64,000 nt of DNA from Singulisphaera sp. GP187 (GTDB lineage Bacteria > Planctomycetota > Planctomycetia > Isosphaerales > Isosphaeraceae), in contig NZ_FSRB01000003.1 in assembly GCF_900129635.1 (NCBI RefSeq), positions 372,001 to 436,000 on the forward strand, given 5' to 3'. The position numbers and the translations under genes were made by a program. How positions within the stretch are numbered: the stretch's first letter is position 1; each line of letters starts with the position of its first letter. This document shows positions 26,575-35,329 of this stretch, one piece after another. The notes below the pieces were generated by a model, which worked only from the letters and a program-made list of their open reading frames with translations, was not told the DNA's origin and searched no databases.

Positions 26575-27084
26575 TGAGGCCTCCTTCAAGCACGAAGGGA
26601 GTCGCGATTTCACTCGATCCTACCTTACGACCCGAGCCTTGGGGCGAGCTGTCCGTTGCTTTTCCTCCGACGCCAAAGAACCTGACCGCTCATGAGTCCA
26701 AGGGCCGACCCGAGCAGAGTTTGCCCAGGACGGGGAGAGTCGCCCCGGATCACCGTCTCAGATACTCAATAACGCGAGCAATCCTCGTTCGCGGGGATGG
26801 ACCCTCCATGAACCCAAACCTTTACAAAATCTTTATTTAGGGAACTACAAGCAAAGCCTTTCATGACAATTCCATTTCGTTCCGTGCGCAAGACCGAAAC
26901 CGTGTCCCAGTATTTCTTAAGAAACGCAACTCGAGTTCTGGTTCATCGCCAGGAAACGAGCTAGGGTTTCGTATTGGGAACGTTCCGGGAATGTCAGTTC
27001 GTGCCTTGGATGGCGTGGCCAAAGCACGCGGCGGACCGGCCTGACTTCGACCCTTCTCACTGAGATTTCGGACGGTGGGATTCC
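26575..27084. other. Divergent intergenic region between upp and the CpaE-like gene
   Basis: 510 bp with no convincing gene. The part 26815-26960 is AT-richer than its surroundings (TTTACAAAATCTTTATTTAG at 26820-26839) and likely holds the promoters of both genes. I see no defined operator. Confidence 0.5.
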
Positions 27085-28332
27085 ATGGCTATGAATGGCG
27101 GTGTCCGTGTCTTATTGGTTGATCCTCACGAAGCGTCTCGTCGGTCTCTGCTCGCTCAATTCGAGCAGTTGGGCTCGATCTGGCTTGCGGAGGTCTGCGC
27201 CGCCTACTCGGTCGCGGTCCAACGCGCGGCCGAGATCCGCCCCGAGGTGACGGTGGTGGTCGCGGACGCGAACCCGGACGAGGCGGCCAAACTGATCCGG
27301 GCGCTCGTGGAGCAGGCCCCTCATGCCTCGATCATCGCGGCGACCCACGCCGCGGAGACCAGGACCGTCGTCAATCTGGTCAAAAGTGGAGCGAGCGAGA
27401 TCGTCACCCTGCCGATCTCGAACGAGTTGCTCCTCAACACGATCACGGCGATGGCTCAAGGCGAACCGTCTCGCGCTCCCGCGCATCACCCGGCCCCCCT
27501 CAGCCAAGTCCAGACACCACCAGCCGGCATGGTTCCGAAATCCAAAACGATCGTCGTCACCGGGGCATCGGGCGAGGTTGGCTGCACGTCGTTGGCCGTT
27601 AACCTGGCAACCACCTTGGCCAAAACCCCTGGGAGGGACGTGGTCATCGCCGACTTCGAGCTCATGTTCGGCGCCGTTGATACGCTACTTGACGTCGTCC
27701 CCGAGAATACTCTGATCGAGATCGTCAACAGCGTCGATCGACTCGACTCCACCTTGTTGAAACGGATGCTCTGCCGGCATCAGTCGGGCCTCTACGTGTT
27801 GCCTCGCCCCCACGAGTTGATCGATGCCGCAAGGCTCGCCCCCGAGCACCTGCCCGACACGCTCAAACTCCTTCAGTCCACGTTCTCCGCAGTCGTGCTC
27901 GACACCAGCAAAAGCCTTCAAACCTCCGACTTCATCGCCTACGACGCCGCCGACGTGATCCTCGTGGTCGTGCAACTCGACTTGACCTCCGTGAAGAACA
28001 CGGTGAGGCTCCTGAATTGCCTCAAAGGATTTGACGGACTCTCCGAACGGGTTCAGATCGTCGCCAACCGGGTCGGTTCGCTCCGGAACACCCTGTCGAT
28101 CCAGACGGCCGAAGAAACGTTCATGCGGCCCGTCTCGTGGCAGATCCCCAACGCGACCAAAACCTTCCACGTCGCGCGAGACCGAGGCGTTCCCATCGAC
28201 CTGATCGCGCCGCGAAGTGACACCCAACGCGTGCTTACCGAGATGGCGAACACCCTCGTCCCCTCGCTGGTCACCGTCGAACCCAAGCCCCCACGCGGAT
28301 TCTTCCGGAGCCGGTTCCAACGCCAACGCTAG
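27085..28332 (+). CDS. CpaE/TadZ-like receiver-ATPase-fold protein
   Basis: A 415-residue protein. Residues 1-125 resemble an atypical response-regulator receiver (VRVLLVDPHEASRRSLLAQF, VTVVVADANPDEAAK, SGASEIVTLPIS). Residues about 150-400 have the MinD/ParA-like fold of CpaE/TadZ (VVIADFELMFGAVDTLLDVV, VVLDTSKSLQTSDFIAYDAA, DVILVVVQLDLTSVKNTVRL). CpaE proteins position type IV/Tad pili at the pole. The deviant Walker A is degenerate: SGEVGCTS, with both usual lysines missing, so ATP hydrolysis is doubtful. No pilus assembly ATPase or prepilin-processing gene is adjacent. ATG 27085 follows a GACGGTGGG-like site. Confidence 0.8.
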   Translation: MAMNGGVRVLLVDPHEASRRSLLAQFEQLGSIWLAEVCAAYSVAVQRAAEIRPEVTVVVADANPDEAAKLIRALVEQAPHASIIAATHAAETRTVVNLVKSGASEIVTLPISNELLLNTITAMAQGEPSRAPAHHPAPLSQVQTPPAGMVPKSKTIVVTGASGEVGCTSLAVNLATTLAKTPGRDVVIADFELMFGAVDTLLDVVPENTLIEIVNSVDRLDSTLLKRMLCRHQSGLYVLPRPHELIDAARLAPEHLPDTLKLLQSTFSAVVLDTSKSLQTSDFIAYDAADVILVVVQLDLTSVKNTVRLLNCLKGFDGLSERVQIVANRVGSLRNTLSIQTAEETFMRPVSWQIPNATKTFHVARDRGVPIDLIAPRSDTQRVLTEMANTLVPSLVTVEPKPPRGFFRSRFQRQR

Positions 28333-28718
28333 TCGGCCCGGCCGCGCGGCCCGACCTCGAGACCCGTTCCACGCTCGAGGCGGCCACTTTCGACTCCCGG
28401 AAATTTAAGCCGACGTCCGCCCCACTCGATTCCTAAAAAACCGCGGTTTTGACACCTGTCGCAGGCCGTTTCTCAACGATTTCCCAGAAATAATCGATAA
28501 AATCCCAATTTCGCTTGCCTTAGAAAGCAATCATGTTCTATGGTAGGTGCATAGGACGAGGCGAGCACCGATGGGTGTAGCGGACCACGTCCTGTCGGAT
28601 CGGGAATGAGTCAGAAGACCCGCCCGCCGTCCGTCCTCCCGCTTCCAGAAATGATTCGACTACCAGACGTCACGACGTTGCGACGTCTCGGTTAGCCCCC
28701 ATGAAGGAGGAGTGATTC
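28333..28718. other. Intergenic region before the 98-aa gene
   Basis: 386 bp with a likely promoter (28515-28544) and no gene visible. A hairpin-like GCCCGGCCGCGCGGCC segment just after the CpaE-like stop could act as a weak terminator. Confidence 0.5.
28515..28544 (+). promoter_or_regulatory. Possible sigma-70 promoter for the 98-aa gene
   Basis: TTGCCT (28515-28520) and TATGGT (28539-28544) are separated by 18 bases in an AT-rich stretch, about 175 bp upstream of the start at 28719. Both boxes match the consensus at four of six positions. Confidence 0.4.
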
Positions 28719-29015
28719 ATGTCTATCGCTGCGGAAGAGATCCAGACTGCCATGTCCGAGCCTTTTTTGGCCGACGCCATCCTCGGTGCCCAGAGCAAGG
28801 TCAGCGAACGGGCCGCTCGCGCATCCAAGGCCCGGCACGCCAGCAAGCGTCGGCAGCGGATTGATCCCACTACGTGTGAGCGTGAGTACACGGCCGCCGA
28901 ACTCGAGTTCATGCAGGCGATCCAGGCCTACAAGCAGTCGAGCGGCCGGATGTTTCCCACCTGGAGCGAAATCCTCGAAGTGCTTCAAGCTCTGGGGTAC
29001 GAGAAGTCGGCCTGA
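28719..29015 (+). CDS. Small protein of unknown function (98 aa)
   Basis: A 98-residue basic, helical protein of unknown function. Residues 20-50 are rich in Lys and Arg (KVSERAARASKARHASKRRQ). The C-terminal half (EYTAAELEFMQAIQAYKQSS, FPTWSEILEVLQALGYEK) reads like a winged-helix or small regulatory domain. ATG 28719 has a very strong AAGGAGGAG site 6 bases upstream, so it should be well translated. It lies between the CpaE-like gene and a sigma factor, on the same strand as both. I do not recognise the family. Confidence 0.75.
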   Translation: MSIAAEEIQTAMSEPFLADAILGAQSKVSERAARASKARHASKRRQRIDPTTCEREYTAAELEFMQAIQAYKQSSGRMFPTWSEILEVLQALGYEKSA

Positions 29016-29174
29016 GCGTCCTTAGTCCTGGTTCGATCCGAGTGAAACCTGCCCACGACGTTGGGCACCGCACACTCGGCACCGTCGACGTCGACGGTTT
29101 CCGACCCTGTGACCGCATCCGTCGCATCACGAAGCCGTGATCTGAGACTGTAGCGCCCCCATGAGGATTCAACC

Positions 29175-30002
29175 GTGAGCACTCGCGCCGCCCAACGTCC
29201 CGCCAATGGTTCGACTCTCCAGATCTACCTCCAAGAGATCAACGACACCCCTTTGCTTTCCGCGCCGGAAGAACGCGAATTAGCGGAGCGCGTTGCGATG
29301 GGAGACCCGCTGGCTCGCGACCACATGGTGAAGGCCAACCTTCGACTGGTGGTGAACATCGCCCGGGGCTACTTGGGAAAAGGCATGTGCCTGGAAGACC
29401 TGATCGAGGAGGGGAACCTCGGCCTGCTGCGCGCCGTCGAGGGGTTCGACGGCAACATGGAAACCCGCTTCAGCACCTACGCCAGCTACTGGATCAAGCA
29501 ATCGATCCGCCGCGGCGTGATGAACAATGGCAAACCGATCCGGCTCCCCGCCTATATGGTGACCTTGCTCTCGAAGTGGAAGCGGGCCAATGAGGTGCTC
29601 ACCGACCGGCTCGGGCGCACGCCGACTCCGGAAGAGGTGGGCCAGGCGTTGAAACTCTCCAAGAAGAAGTTGGGCATGGTCGCCAAAGCGATCCGCGTCA
29701 ACGAATTGACACCGCATTGCGTCGGCGCGGAGGGAGACGACTTCCTTCTCGACTCCCTGCTGACCGACGACCGCAACAAGGCCCCCGGCGACCTCCTGAT
29801 CGAGTCGGACGACCTGGAGCGGGTCTTCGATCACATGGGACGCCTGAGCGAGCGGGAAGCCACCGTAATCCGCATGCGGTTCGGCTTGGAACCGTATGTC
29901 CCCATGACGCTTCGCGAAGTGGGCGAAAACCTCGGCCTGACCCGAGAACGCGTTCGCCAACTCGAGAAGGAAGCCATGGAACAACTCATCGCAACCGTCT
30001 GA
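29175..30002 (+). CDS. Sigma-70 family RNA polymerase sigma factor (group 2)
   Basis: A 275-residue sigma factor with regions 1.2, 2, 3 and 4 but no region 1.1. It shows LQIYLQEINDTPLLSAPEE (1.2), LRLVVNIARGYLGKGMCLED LIEEGN (2.1-2.2), TRFSTYASYWIKQSIRRGV (2.3-2.4) and the C-terminal helix-turn-helix MTLREVGENLGLTRERVRQL (4.2). This makes it an alternative factor of the RpoD family, not the housekeeping one, which is longer. Start is GTG 29175. Its regulon is unknown. Confidence 0.9.
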   Translation: MSTRAAQRPANGSTLQIYLQEINDTPLLSAPEERELAERVAMGDPLARDHMVKANLRLVVNIARGYLGKGMCLEDLIEEGNLGLLRAVEGFDGNMETRFSTYASYWIKQSIRRGVMNNGKPIRLPAYMVTLLSKWKRANEVLTDRLGRTPTPEEVGQALKLSKKKLGMVAKAIRVNELTPHCVGAEGDDFLLDSLLTDDRNKAPGDLLIESDDLERVFDHMGRLSEREATVIRMRFGLEPYVPMTLREVGENLGLTRERVRQLEKEAMEQLIATV

Positions 30003-30116
30003 CGATCCAACTCGAAGTTCCCCCTCGGGCCCTCGCCCTGGAAGGCTTCGACCCGCGTCCCACGCGATCGACGCAACGTCCCCGGCGCGGAGTTGTCATA
30101 CGATCGAGACCAGCCT

Positions 30117-30362
30117 TCAAGATTGGCTGATGCGTTCGATGAACTCGTCGGAATACTCGTGGGATCCCTCATCACGCAAGGTCGACTCGCAATCACGCGA
30201 GACCATCCAGACGTGACGGCAGAGGGCCACATCGTATCCTCCGGCCACGGCCCCCTGGGCGGCCACGAGGATCGAGGCAAGCGATGCCGTCGCAACATTA
30301 CCCTCTTCGATCAAATCATTAATCAGCATTTCGATCCGGTTATTCAAACATTGCGGAACCAA
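30117..30362 (-). CDS. Small unknown protein (81 aa)
   Basis: An 81-residue frame. From TTG 30362, with GGAAGGGG about 7 bases upstream, it reads (M)VPQCLNNRIEMLINDLIEE, then GNVATASLASILVAAQGAVA and ALCRHVWMVSRD. The open frame can be extended upstream to 30401. The composition looks protein-like, but I recognise no family. It converges on the sigma factor gene and ends 115 bp from it. Confidence 0.45.
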   Translation of the reverse strand: MVPQCLNNRIEMLINDLIEEGNVATASLASILVAAQGAVAGGYDVALCRHVWMVSRDCESTLRDEGSHEYSDEFIERISQS

Positions 30363-30434
30363 AGTTATTCCCCTTCCAACCGTGCGGGGGCCTGGCCACA
30401 ACTTTGAGGCCGCCCCACTGCTGTCCCGATCAAC

Positions 30435-30767
30435 CTACGGAACCTGATACACAAACAGATTCCCGGGTTGCCACAAAGAGGCGTCCGGCTTTTTGCCGCT
30501 AACTCTCTCGTTTTGTGGGAAAAACCCAACGAAACGACCCCGATGTTGCTCGGCGACAGCGTGCTCATCCTCCCGAGCGACTGCGCGGCCCCAAGCCCTC
30601 CGCGCTGGTTCGACCACCGCTTTCGTTCGCCGGATCGAGGTGAGTTGGGGCCAATCCCCGAACACGAGGGCGCACCATCGCGAGATGCAACCGAGACAGG
30701 ATTGAGTGACGGCACGGCCGGCGCCCCGGGTCGAGCGTTCCAATCGGCTGCGCAGCAGGCGGCCCAT
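30435..30767 (-). CDS. Unknown protein (110 aa)
   Basis: A 110-residue basic protein. The segment RRTKAVVEPARRAWGRAVAR and the C-terminus GFFPQNERVSGKKPDASLWQ PGNLFVYQVP look coding rather than random. No membrane segment and no known domain are visible. ATG 30767 lacks a clear ribosome site, and the frame is open a little further upstream, to a TGA near 30827, so the start is uncertain. It lies downstream of a 192-aa unknown gene on the same strand. Confidence 0.45.
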   Translation of the reverse strand: MGRLLRSRLERSTRGAGRAVTQSCLGCISRWCALVFGDWPQLTSIRRTKAVVEPARRAWGRAVAREDEHAVAEQHRGRFVGFFPQNERVSGKKPDASLWQPGNLFVYQVP

Positions 30768-30932
30768 GATGGACCGTGCATCGCCGTCGTCGAGGCGTCC
30801 CTTGGCGCTGGGACACCTCGCCAGTCAGCACATCTTGGATTCATCGCTCCGTCGAGGGGCGACGGGAAGGGGCGAAGCGTCCGGAAGGATGGCGATTGAC
30901 CGATTGTCTCGACCTCGAAGCGACGGCTTCGC

Positions 30933-31511
30933 TTATCGAGGTCGGGAACGCCGGAAGAGACCGGCATCGGGGTCGGCACCCACCCCCGTCCCCACTCCAT
31001 TTGTGACGAGTGCGGGCTCGGTGGAGCCGTAGGAGTGTCGCCCCATGGTTTCGAGCAACTGCCGCACCGTCTCGCTCGTTCGGCTGGTCTGGGCGGCAAT
31101 CTCCTCGGCTTTCGCGGCCAAGGTCCCCAAAAGTTCCGGGAGCATCGCGAACGAATGGAGCTTGATCTCGCGCGGACAGAGGGGCCAGGGGATGCGCTCC
31201 TCGGAAACAATCTGCGTGAATTGATCGCTGCCTTCGCCTCGGTCCAAGGTGGCCGCGAGAATATGGAGCCGGTTCCGGCCGGCGGCTTTGCCGTAGGCGA
31301 GATGCGACGAGATCAGGAGTTCACGGCCATCCGCGCCGGTGCCGCGTTGGGAATCAAAAGGCCGGCTGATCGCCCAGACCCCGATGTCGAATTCCTCGGC
31401 GAGGTATCGATCGACGTCTTGAACGACACCGCTCGCCTCGGAGAGCGCTCCATTGAGCTGAGCGACGATCACGCGGAGCGAATCCAGATCCGTGCGTGGT
31501 TCATGGGCCAT
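30933..31511 (-). CDS. Unknown helical protein (192 aa)
   Basis: A 192-residue protein of unknown function. It begins MAHEPRTDLDSLRVIVAQLN and has a folded-looking middle (EEFDIGVWAISRPFDSQRGT, LLISSHLAYGKAAGRNRLHI). A helical part follows (LPELLGTLAAKAEEIAAQTS). It ends in a basic, Gly-rich tail. ATG 31511 was chosen because AAGGATGG lies 7 bases upstream; ATG 31523 overlaps that site. It is the first of two unknown genes on this strand. Confidence 0.65.
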   Translation of the reverse strand: MAHEPRTDLDSLRVIVAQLNGALSEASGVVQDVDRYLAEEFDIGVWAISRPFDSQRGTGADGRELLISSHLAYGKAAGRNRLHILAATLDRGEGSDQFTQIVSEERIPWPLCPREIKLHSFAMLPELLGTLAAKAEEIAAQTSRTSETVRQLLETMGRHSYGSTEPALVTNGVGTGVGADPDAGLFRRSRPR

Positions 31512-31781
31512 GGGAATGACCATCCTTGGCCTGGGGGCCCTTGACTGTGTGCGGCCGAAACGACAAGGAAATGACGTGAGCGTTGAACAGCACGGAGTCT
31601 CGCAGTGGAGGGCATCCTATCCGTCCCCCCCACAGCGTCAAGAGCAGAACCAAAGGGCAACCCCAGGACCGATGGATCGGAATCACGGTCGCTGCCATCG
31701 TGCGACCGGCAAATGCCGACCGAGAGCCCCAACCCAATCGAACGATCGCCGAGCGCTTGGACCGCCGGAGAAAATTCCGTA

Positions 31782-32150
31782 TTAATTCATTTCTTCACAG
31801 CGTGATGCGGCAAGGGCGAAAAAATGAGCCGGCAACCCGGCGGAGAAGACGAGTCGCAATTGGTAGGGCCCCTGGCGGATCGCTCGCGATTCGGCGACGC
31901 GGGCCTCGAACCAGCCGGTGACAGTGGGCCGAATCAACCGGATCAGGACGGGAACCCCGTGCCTCGGTTCGTCGTCGACGAGCACGAGCATGCCCTCGCG
32001 GCTCAGATCCATGAGCTGCGCGGACGAGGTCACCAATCGGCCGGCGTGCCACCAACCGACTTGCGACGTGTTGTCGAGCGCCGGATAGCGGGGAAATCCG
32101 CGCCGTTCGATCTGGTTGACGTTCTCAGCTTCGAGACGTTTGTTTCGCAT
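31782..32150 (-). CDS. PilZ-domain protein
   Basis: A 122-residue protein. It shows the PilZ c-di-GMP motifs in order: RRGFPRY (R-x3-R) near residue 16 and DLSREGM (D-x-S-x2-G) near residue 48. Beta-strand segments follow (VPVLIRLIRPTVTGWFEARV, YQLRLVFSAGLPAHF). Such proteins bind cyclic di-GMP and alter motility, pilus or exopolysaccharide machinery. It is short, essentially the PilZ barrel alone. ATG 32150 has no strong ribosome site. The partner is unknown. Confidence 0.72.
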   Translation of the reverse strand: MRNKRLEAENVNQIERRGFPRYPALDNTSQVGWWHAGRLVTSSAQLMDLSREGMLVLVDDEPRHGVPVLIRLIRPTVTGWFEARVAESRAIRQGPYQLRLVFSAGLPAHFFALAASRCEEMN

Positions 32151-32510
32151 GGCGTTCAGACTGCTAGTGGGATCAAAAAACGCAGACGAAGCCCAGGGTT
32201 CCTCTCCCGCCAGCGAAAGGCGAGTGCGTCATCGCACTTCGAGGAACATTGGATAACTCCACTCTAGACTCTCGAACCACCACCCGCCCATCCATGTTGT
32301 AAAGATTCCTCACCTCGCCCCCGTTCCGCGAGCTGAGATCCACCACGACGTGCGCGGATTCCGAACCATCGCAAAACGTCAGACGGTCGGTACGAACCGC
32401 GTGAAAGCCATGGACGTTCCGGTGGTGGAACGCGAAGATGAAGTTGACGGGGGAGAGCGATGGTCGCTCGTGTTCGAAGTGAGAGAGCCGCGGTGAGAGG
32501 TTGGCGCGCG
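32151..32510. other. Region between PilZ and prepilin genes, with a start-less open frame
   Basis: About 360 bp. On the minus strand a frame that ends at TGA 32173-32175 reads protein-like sequence (NFIFAFHHRNVHGFHAVRTD, VVVDLSSRNGGEVRNLYNMD) back to beyond 32470, but it has no credible start or ribosome site. It may be a gene remnant or chance. No RNA or hairpin is apparent. Confidence 0.35.
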
Positions 32511-33422
32511 ATGTCGAAACGAATTGGTCGTGTTGGATTCAGTCTTGTTGAGGTCATTATCGTCCTCGTCGTCCTCGCAATCTTCGTTCTCGTTCTGGCG
32601 ATGCGGATGCCTCGCCAGCGCGAAGTTGCCAGGCGCGCAGCATGCCAGAAAAACCTCATGAATCTCGGCATCGCGCTCTTGAACTATGATCGATCGATCG
32701 GGCATCTGCCGATCGTCCCCGAGTTGGGGACCGAGGCGAGCCGGCGGACCAGCCCGCTCAGGGCGTTGCTCGAGGAACTCTCGGTCCCTGACTTGCGGGA
32801 CTTCACGGATCTGGAGCACCTTCCCGCGCGAGTGACCGGGTTCGTCGCGCGTGAGCAAGCCGTACCCGGGTTCGTTTGCCCGAGCGACCCGAACGCAACC
32901 GCGGGGCACTTCCCCGCGCCCATCAGCTATCGAGCGAACGCGGGTGATACCCCCGACGGCCAGAACGGAATCTTCTCCCCGGGGCGAAAGCTGAGCCTGG
33001 TGGAGATCGAGGGGGGTGACGGCCTGGAATTTACGGCCGCCTTCTCAGAACGACTCGTGGGGACCAATCAGGCCACCCACGCCCCGGCGAACTACGCCGA
33101 GGTCTCCGGGCCGATCACGGCGAACGGCTGTCCCCCGCTCGAGGCCGCGTCCTGGCGCGGCGACGCGGGAGCGTCCTGGTTCACCAGCAGTTGGCAGTCG
33201 ACACTCTATCAACATGCCCTCACACCCAACGCGGATCCGTCCTGCGTCGCCCAGAACCAACAATCCGCCGAAATGGGCGCATCCAGCGGGCACCTGGGCA
33301 CCGTCAACGTCTTGACCCTCGACGGCGCAGTGAAAACGTACAGCGCCACGGTCGATCCCCAGATCTGGCGCAAGCTGGCCACGCCACAATCCACCGGGCC
33401 GGTGAAATCCAGCGCCCCCTGA
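32511..33422 (+). CDS. DUF1559-type prepilin/pseudopilin-like protein
   Basis: A 303-residue protein with a type IV prepilin N-terminus: a basic leader ending in Gly, then FSLVEVIIVLVVLAIFVLVL with the Glu at position 5. The body has the planctomycete DUF1559 features: NLMNLGIALLNYDRSIGHLP, VCPSDPNA and the C-terminal VNVLTLDGAVKTY. It is probably processed by a prepilin peptidase and placed at the cell surface. ATG 32511 (MSKRIGRVG) is supported by the short leader and GAGAGG 10 bases upstream; starts further upstream give an overlong leader. Planctomycetes carry many such genes scattered singly, as here. Confidence 0.88.
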   Translation: MSKRIGRVGFSLVEVIIVLVVLAIFVLVLAMRMPRQREVARRAACQKNLMNLGIALLNYDRSIGHLPIVPELGTEASRRTSPLRALLEELSVPDLRDFTDLEHLPARVTGFVAREQAVPGFVCPSDPNATAGHFPAPISYRANAGDTPDGQNGIFSPGRKLSLVEIEGGDGLEFTAAFSERLVGTNQATHAPANYAEVSGPITANGCPPLEAASWRGDAGASWFTSSWQSTLYQHALTPNADPSCVAQNQQSAEMGASSGHLGTVNVLTLDGAVKTYSATVDPQIWRKLATPQSTGPVKSSAP

Positions 33423-33430
33423 TTGGCGTT

Positions 33431-33898
33431 TTATTCTTTCCCCGCGTCGATTTTTACCAGCGAGAGCGAGGAGACCATCCGGACCCAGCGGACGTGCATC
33501 GGGTCTCCAGCAACGATCAAGCGCACTGGACCTTGCTGGTCTCCCAACGGTTGACCATCGCGTTTGAGGGCGAGCAGGTAGCGTTCCCCCTTGGGATCCA
33601 TGGCCGCGGCCGCCGCCGAGACTGCAACTCGATAGCCATCAGCGGCCGACACGAGAATCACCTGGTCGGAGAGCGACCGTAGAGCCGCCATCGCCGGCTT
33701 GCCAGCCAGCCGATCCTTCAGCACGGTCGCCAGGGGGACCCCGGTGTAGGTCACCGGCTTGCCCGACTCGGTCACCCGGAGCTCAACCTGCGGCGAACTT
33801 TTCCAGGCCGAGGGGTCAAACGGCAACGCCTCGACCTTGGCGGTGGCCGAGCTCGGCGCCAGGCCGAGGCAAAGCGAAAGCACGAGTAAGCTCGTCAT
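33431..33898 (-). CDS. Secreted SUOX/molybdopterin-fold-like protein without Moco cysteine
   Basis: A 155-residue protein with a signal peptide (MTSLLVLSLCLGLAPSSATA). The body resembles the sulfite-oxidase (molybdopterin-binding) fold: YTGVPLATVLKDRLAGKPAM, VILVSAADGYRVAVS, GPVRLIVAGDPMHVRWVRMV. The molybdenum-ligand cysteine of true enzymes is absent, so it is likely a non-catalytic relative or binding protein. ATG 33898 was chosen for the signal peptide and GAGGATCGG upstream. It follows apgM with an 84-bp gap. Confidence 0.65.
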   Translation of the reverse strand: MTSLLVLSLCLGLAPSSATAKVEALPFDPSAWKSSPQVELRVTESGKPVTYTGVPLATVLKDRLAGKPAMAALRSLSDQVILVSAADGYRVAVSAAAAAMDPKGERYLLALKRDGQPLGDQQGPVRLIVAGDPMHVRWVRMVSSLSLVKIDAGKE

Positions 33899-33982
33899 GG
33901 TCCGATCCTCGCGAAGCCGCCGGATTCGAAAGGGGTGGCGACTCGGGCTTGGCACCCGCCCATCGCCACCCCCCACGATGAT

Positions 33983-35194
33983 TTAGGCACCAAACTTCTG
34001 GAGCCGGCCCGCGTGGGCCATGGCCAACGGCATCAGGTCCTTGGCCAGGAACTGGCCGAGCCCCCCCTGAAGGCAGGGGCGCTCGCCGAAGGTTGTGACC
34101 AGGTCGGGACGACTCGTCGCCGGCGCCCAGATCAAGGTGGGCACGGGGTGGAAGCTGTGCGCCCGCATCCGGCTGGGGGTCGAATGGTCCCCGGTCACGA
34201 TCAGGACGTCGGGAGCGAGCGCCCGGAGTTTGCGGACCTCGGCGTCGAACGCCTCGATCATCGCCACCTTGCGGACGAAGTCACCATCCTCACCGGTGCT
34301 GTCCGTGTACTTGTAATGGATGAAGAAGAAATCATAAGCGTCCCAGTTGGCCTTCGCCACCTCGATCTGGTCGGCGAGCGTCTTGCCCGGCTCCACGACC
34401 GTCATGCCGACCAGGCGGGCCAGGCCGCGGTACATCGGGTAAACGGCGATCGCCACCGATTTGAGGCCATAGACCTCTTCCATGGTGTCGATCTTGGGGA
34501 ACTTGGCGAACCCGCGAAGCATCAGGAAGTTGGCCGGTCGTTCATCCTTGAGGATCGCCTTGGCCTGACGCAGGAACTCGGCGGCGATCTTCGCGGTCTT
34601 CTCCGAGTCGGCATCCGCTCCCTTGGGCTCGAGGGTGTGCAGGCCGGTCGTGAGCGGGTCGGTATCGCAGACCTGATCCCCCAGCCCTTCGCCTCGGAAG
34701 CGAACGACGAGGCGGTACTCGCGGACCGGCTCGACGAGCACCTCGACGCCCTCGATCTTGACCCCGGCCTGAAGCTTGGCGACAAGCGCCTCGCAGGTCT
34801 CGGTTGGGATCCGGCCGGCGCGACGGTCAGTCACGCGCCCTTCGGCGTCGATCGTGCAGAAGTTGCCGCGGATCGCCACGTCCTTCGGGCCGACCTCGAC
34901 GCCGATCCCAAGCGCCTCGAGGACGCCACGGCCGATGTCGTGCACGAGGGGGTCGTAGCCGAAGAGGCCGAGGTGTCCCGGACCCGACCCTGGAGTGATC
35001 CCGGGGGCCACCGGTGTACTCAGGCCGACGGTGCCCTCAGCCGCGAACGCGTCGAGGTTGGGCGTCACCGCGGTCTCGAGCTCGGTCTTTCCGCCCGGCT
35101 CGATCGGCAGTCCGCCGAGACCGTCAGCGACCAGCAGAACAATCTTGGACTTATTCGACTCGCGAAGTTGGCGAATCAGTTCTTGCGTCGACAT
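33983..35194 (-). CDS. apgM: 2,3-bisphosphoglycerate-independent phosphoglycerate mutase, archaeal type
   Basis: A 403-residue protein of the alkaline phosphatase superfamily, ApgM branch. It has the metal-binding IVLLVADGLGGLPIEPGG (residues about 18-36), TPGSGPGHLGLFGYDP with the catalytic Ser, FFIHYKYTDSTGEDGD and VLIVTGDHSTPSRMRAHS. It interconverts 3- and 2-phosphoglycerate in glycolysis. ATG 35194 (MSTQELIRQ) was chosen; a frame is open a little further upstream. The archaeal-type enzyme is usual in planctomycetes. Confidence 0.92.
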   Translation of the reverse strand: MSTQELIRQLRESNKSKIVLLVADGLGGLPIEPGGKTELETAVTPNLDAFAAEGTVGLSTPVAPGITPGSGPGHLGLFGYDPLVHDIGRGVLEALGIGVEVGPKDVAIRGNFCTIDAEGRVTDRRAGRIPTETCEALVAKLQAGVKIEGVEVLVEPVREYRLVVRFRGEGLGDQVCDTDPLTTGLHTLEPKGADADSEKTAKIAAEFLRQAKAILKDERPANFLMLRGFAKFPKIDTMEEVYGLKSVAIAVYPMYRGLARLVGMTVVEPGKTLADQIEVAKANWDAYDFFFIHYKYTDSTGEDGDFVRKVAMIEAFDAEVRKLRALAPDVLIVTGDHSTPSRMRAHSFHPVPTLIWAPATSRPDLVTTFGERPCLQGGLGQFLAKDLMPLAMAHAGRLQKFGA

Positions 35195-35329
35195 CAATCG
35201 ATTCTCTTGAAGAAGTCTGGCGGGTTGCAACCATTCCCAAGGAAGGGAGGCGTTCCCTTCGATGGGTTGAACAATCGAAAAAAAAGCAGGGGGGGGCGGT
35301 CACCGATCGACCGGAACACTCCACCGAGT

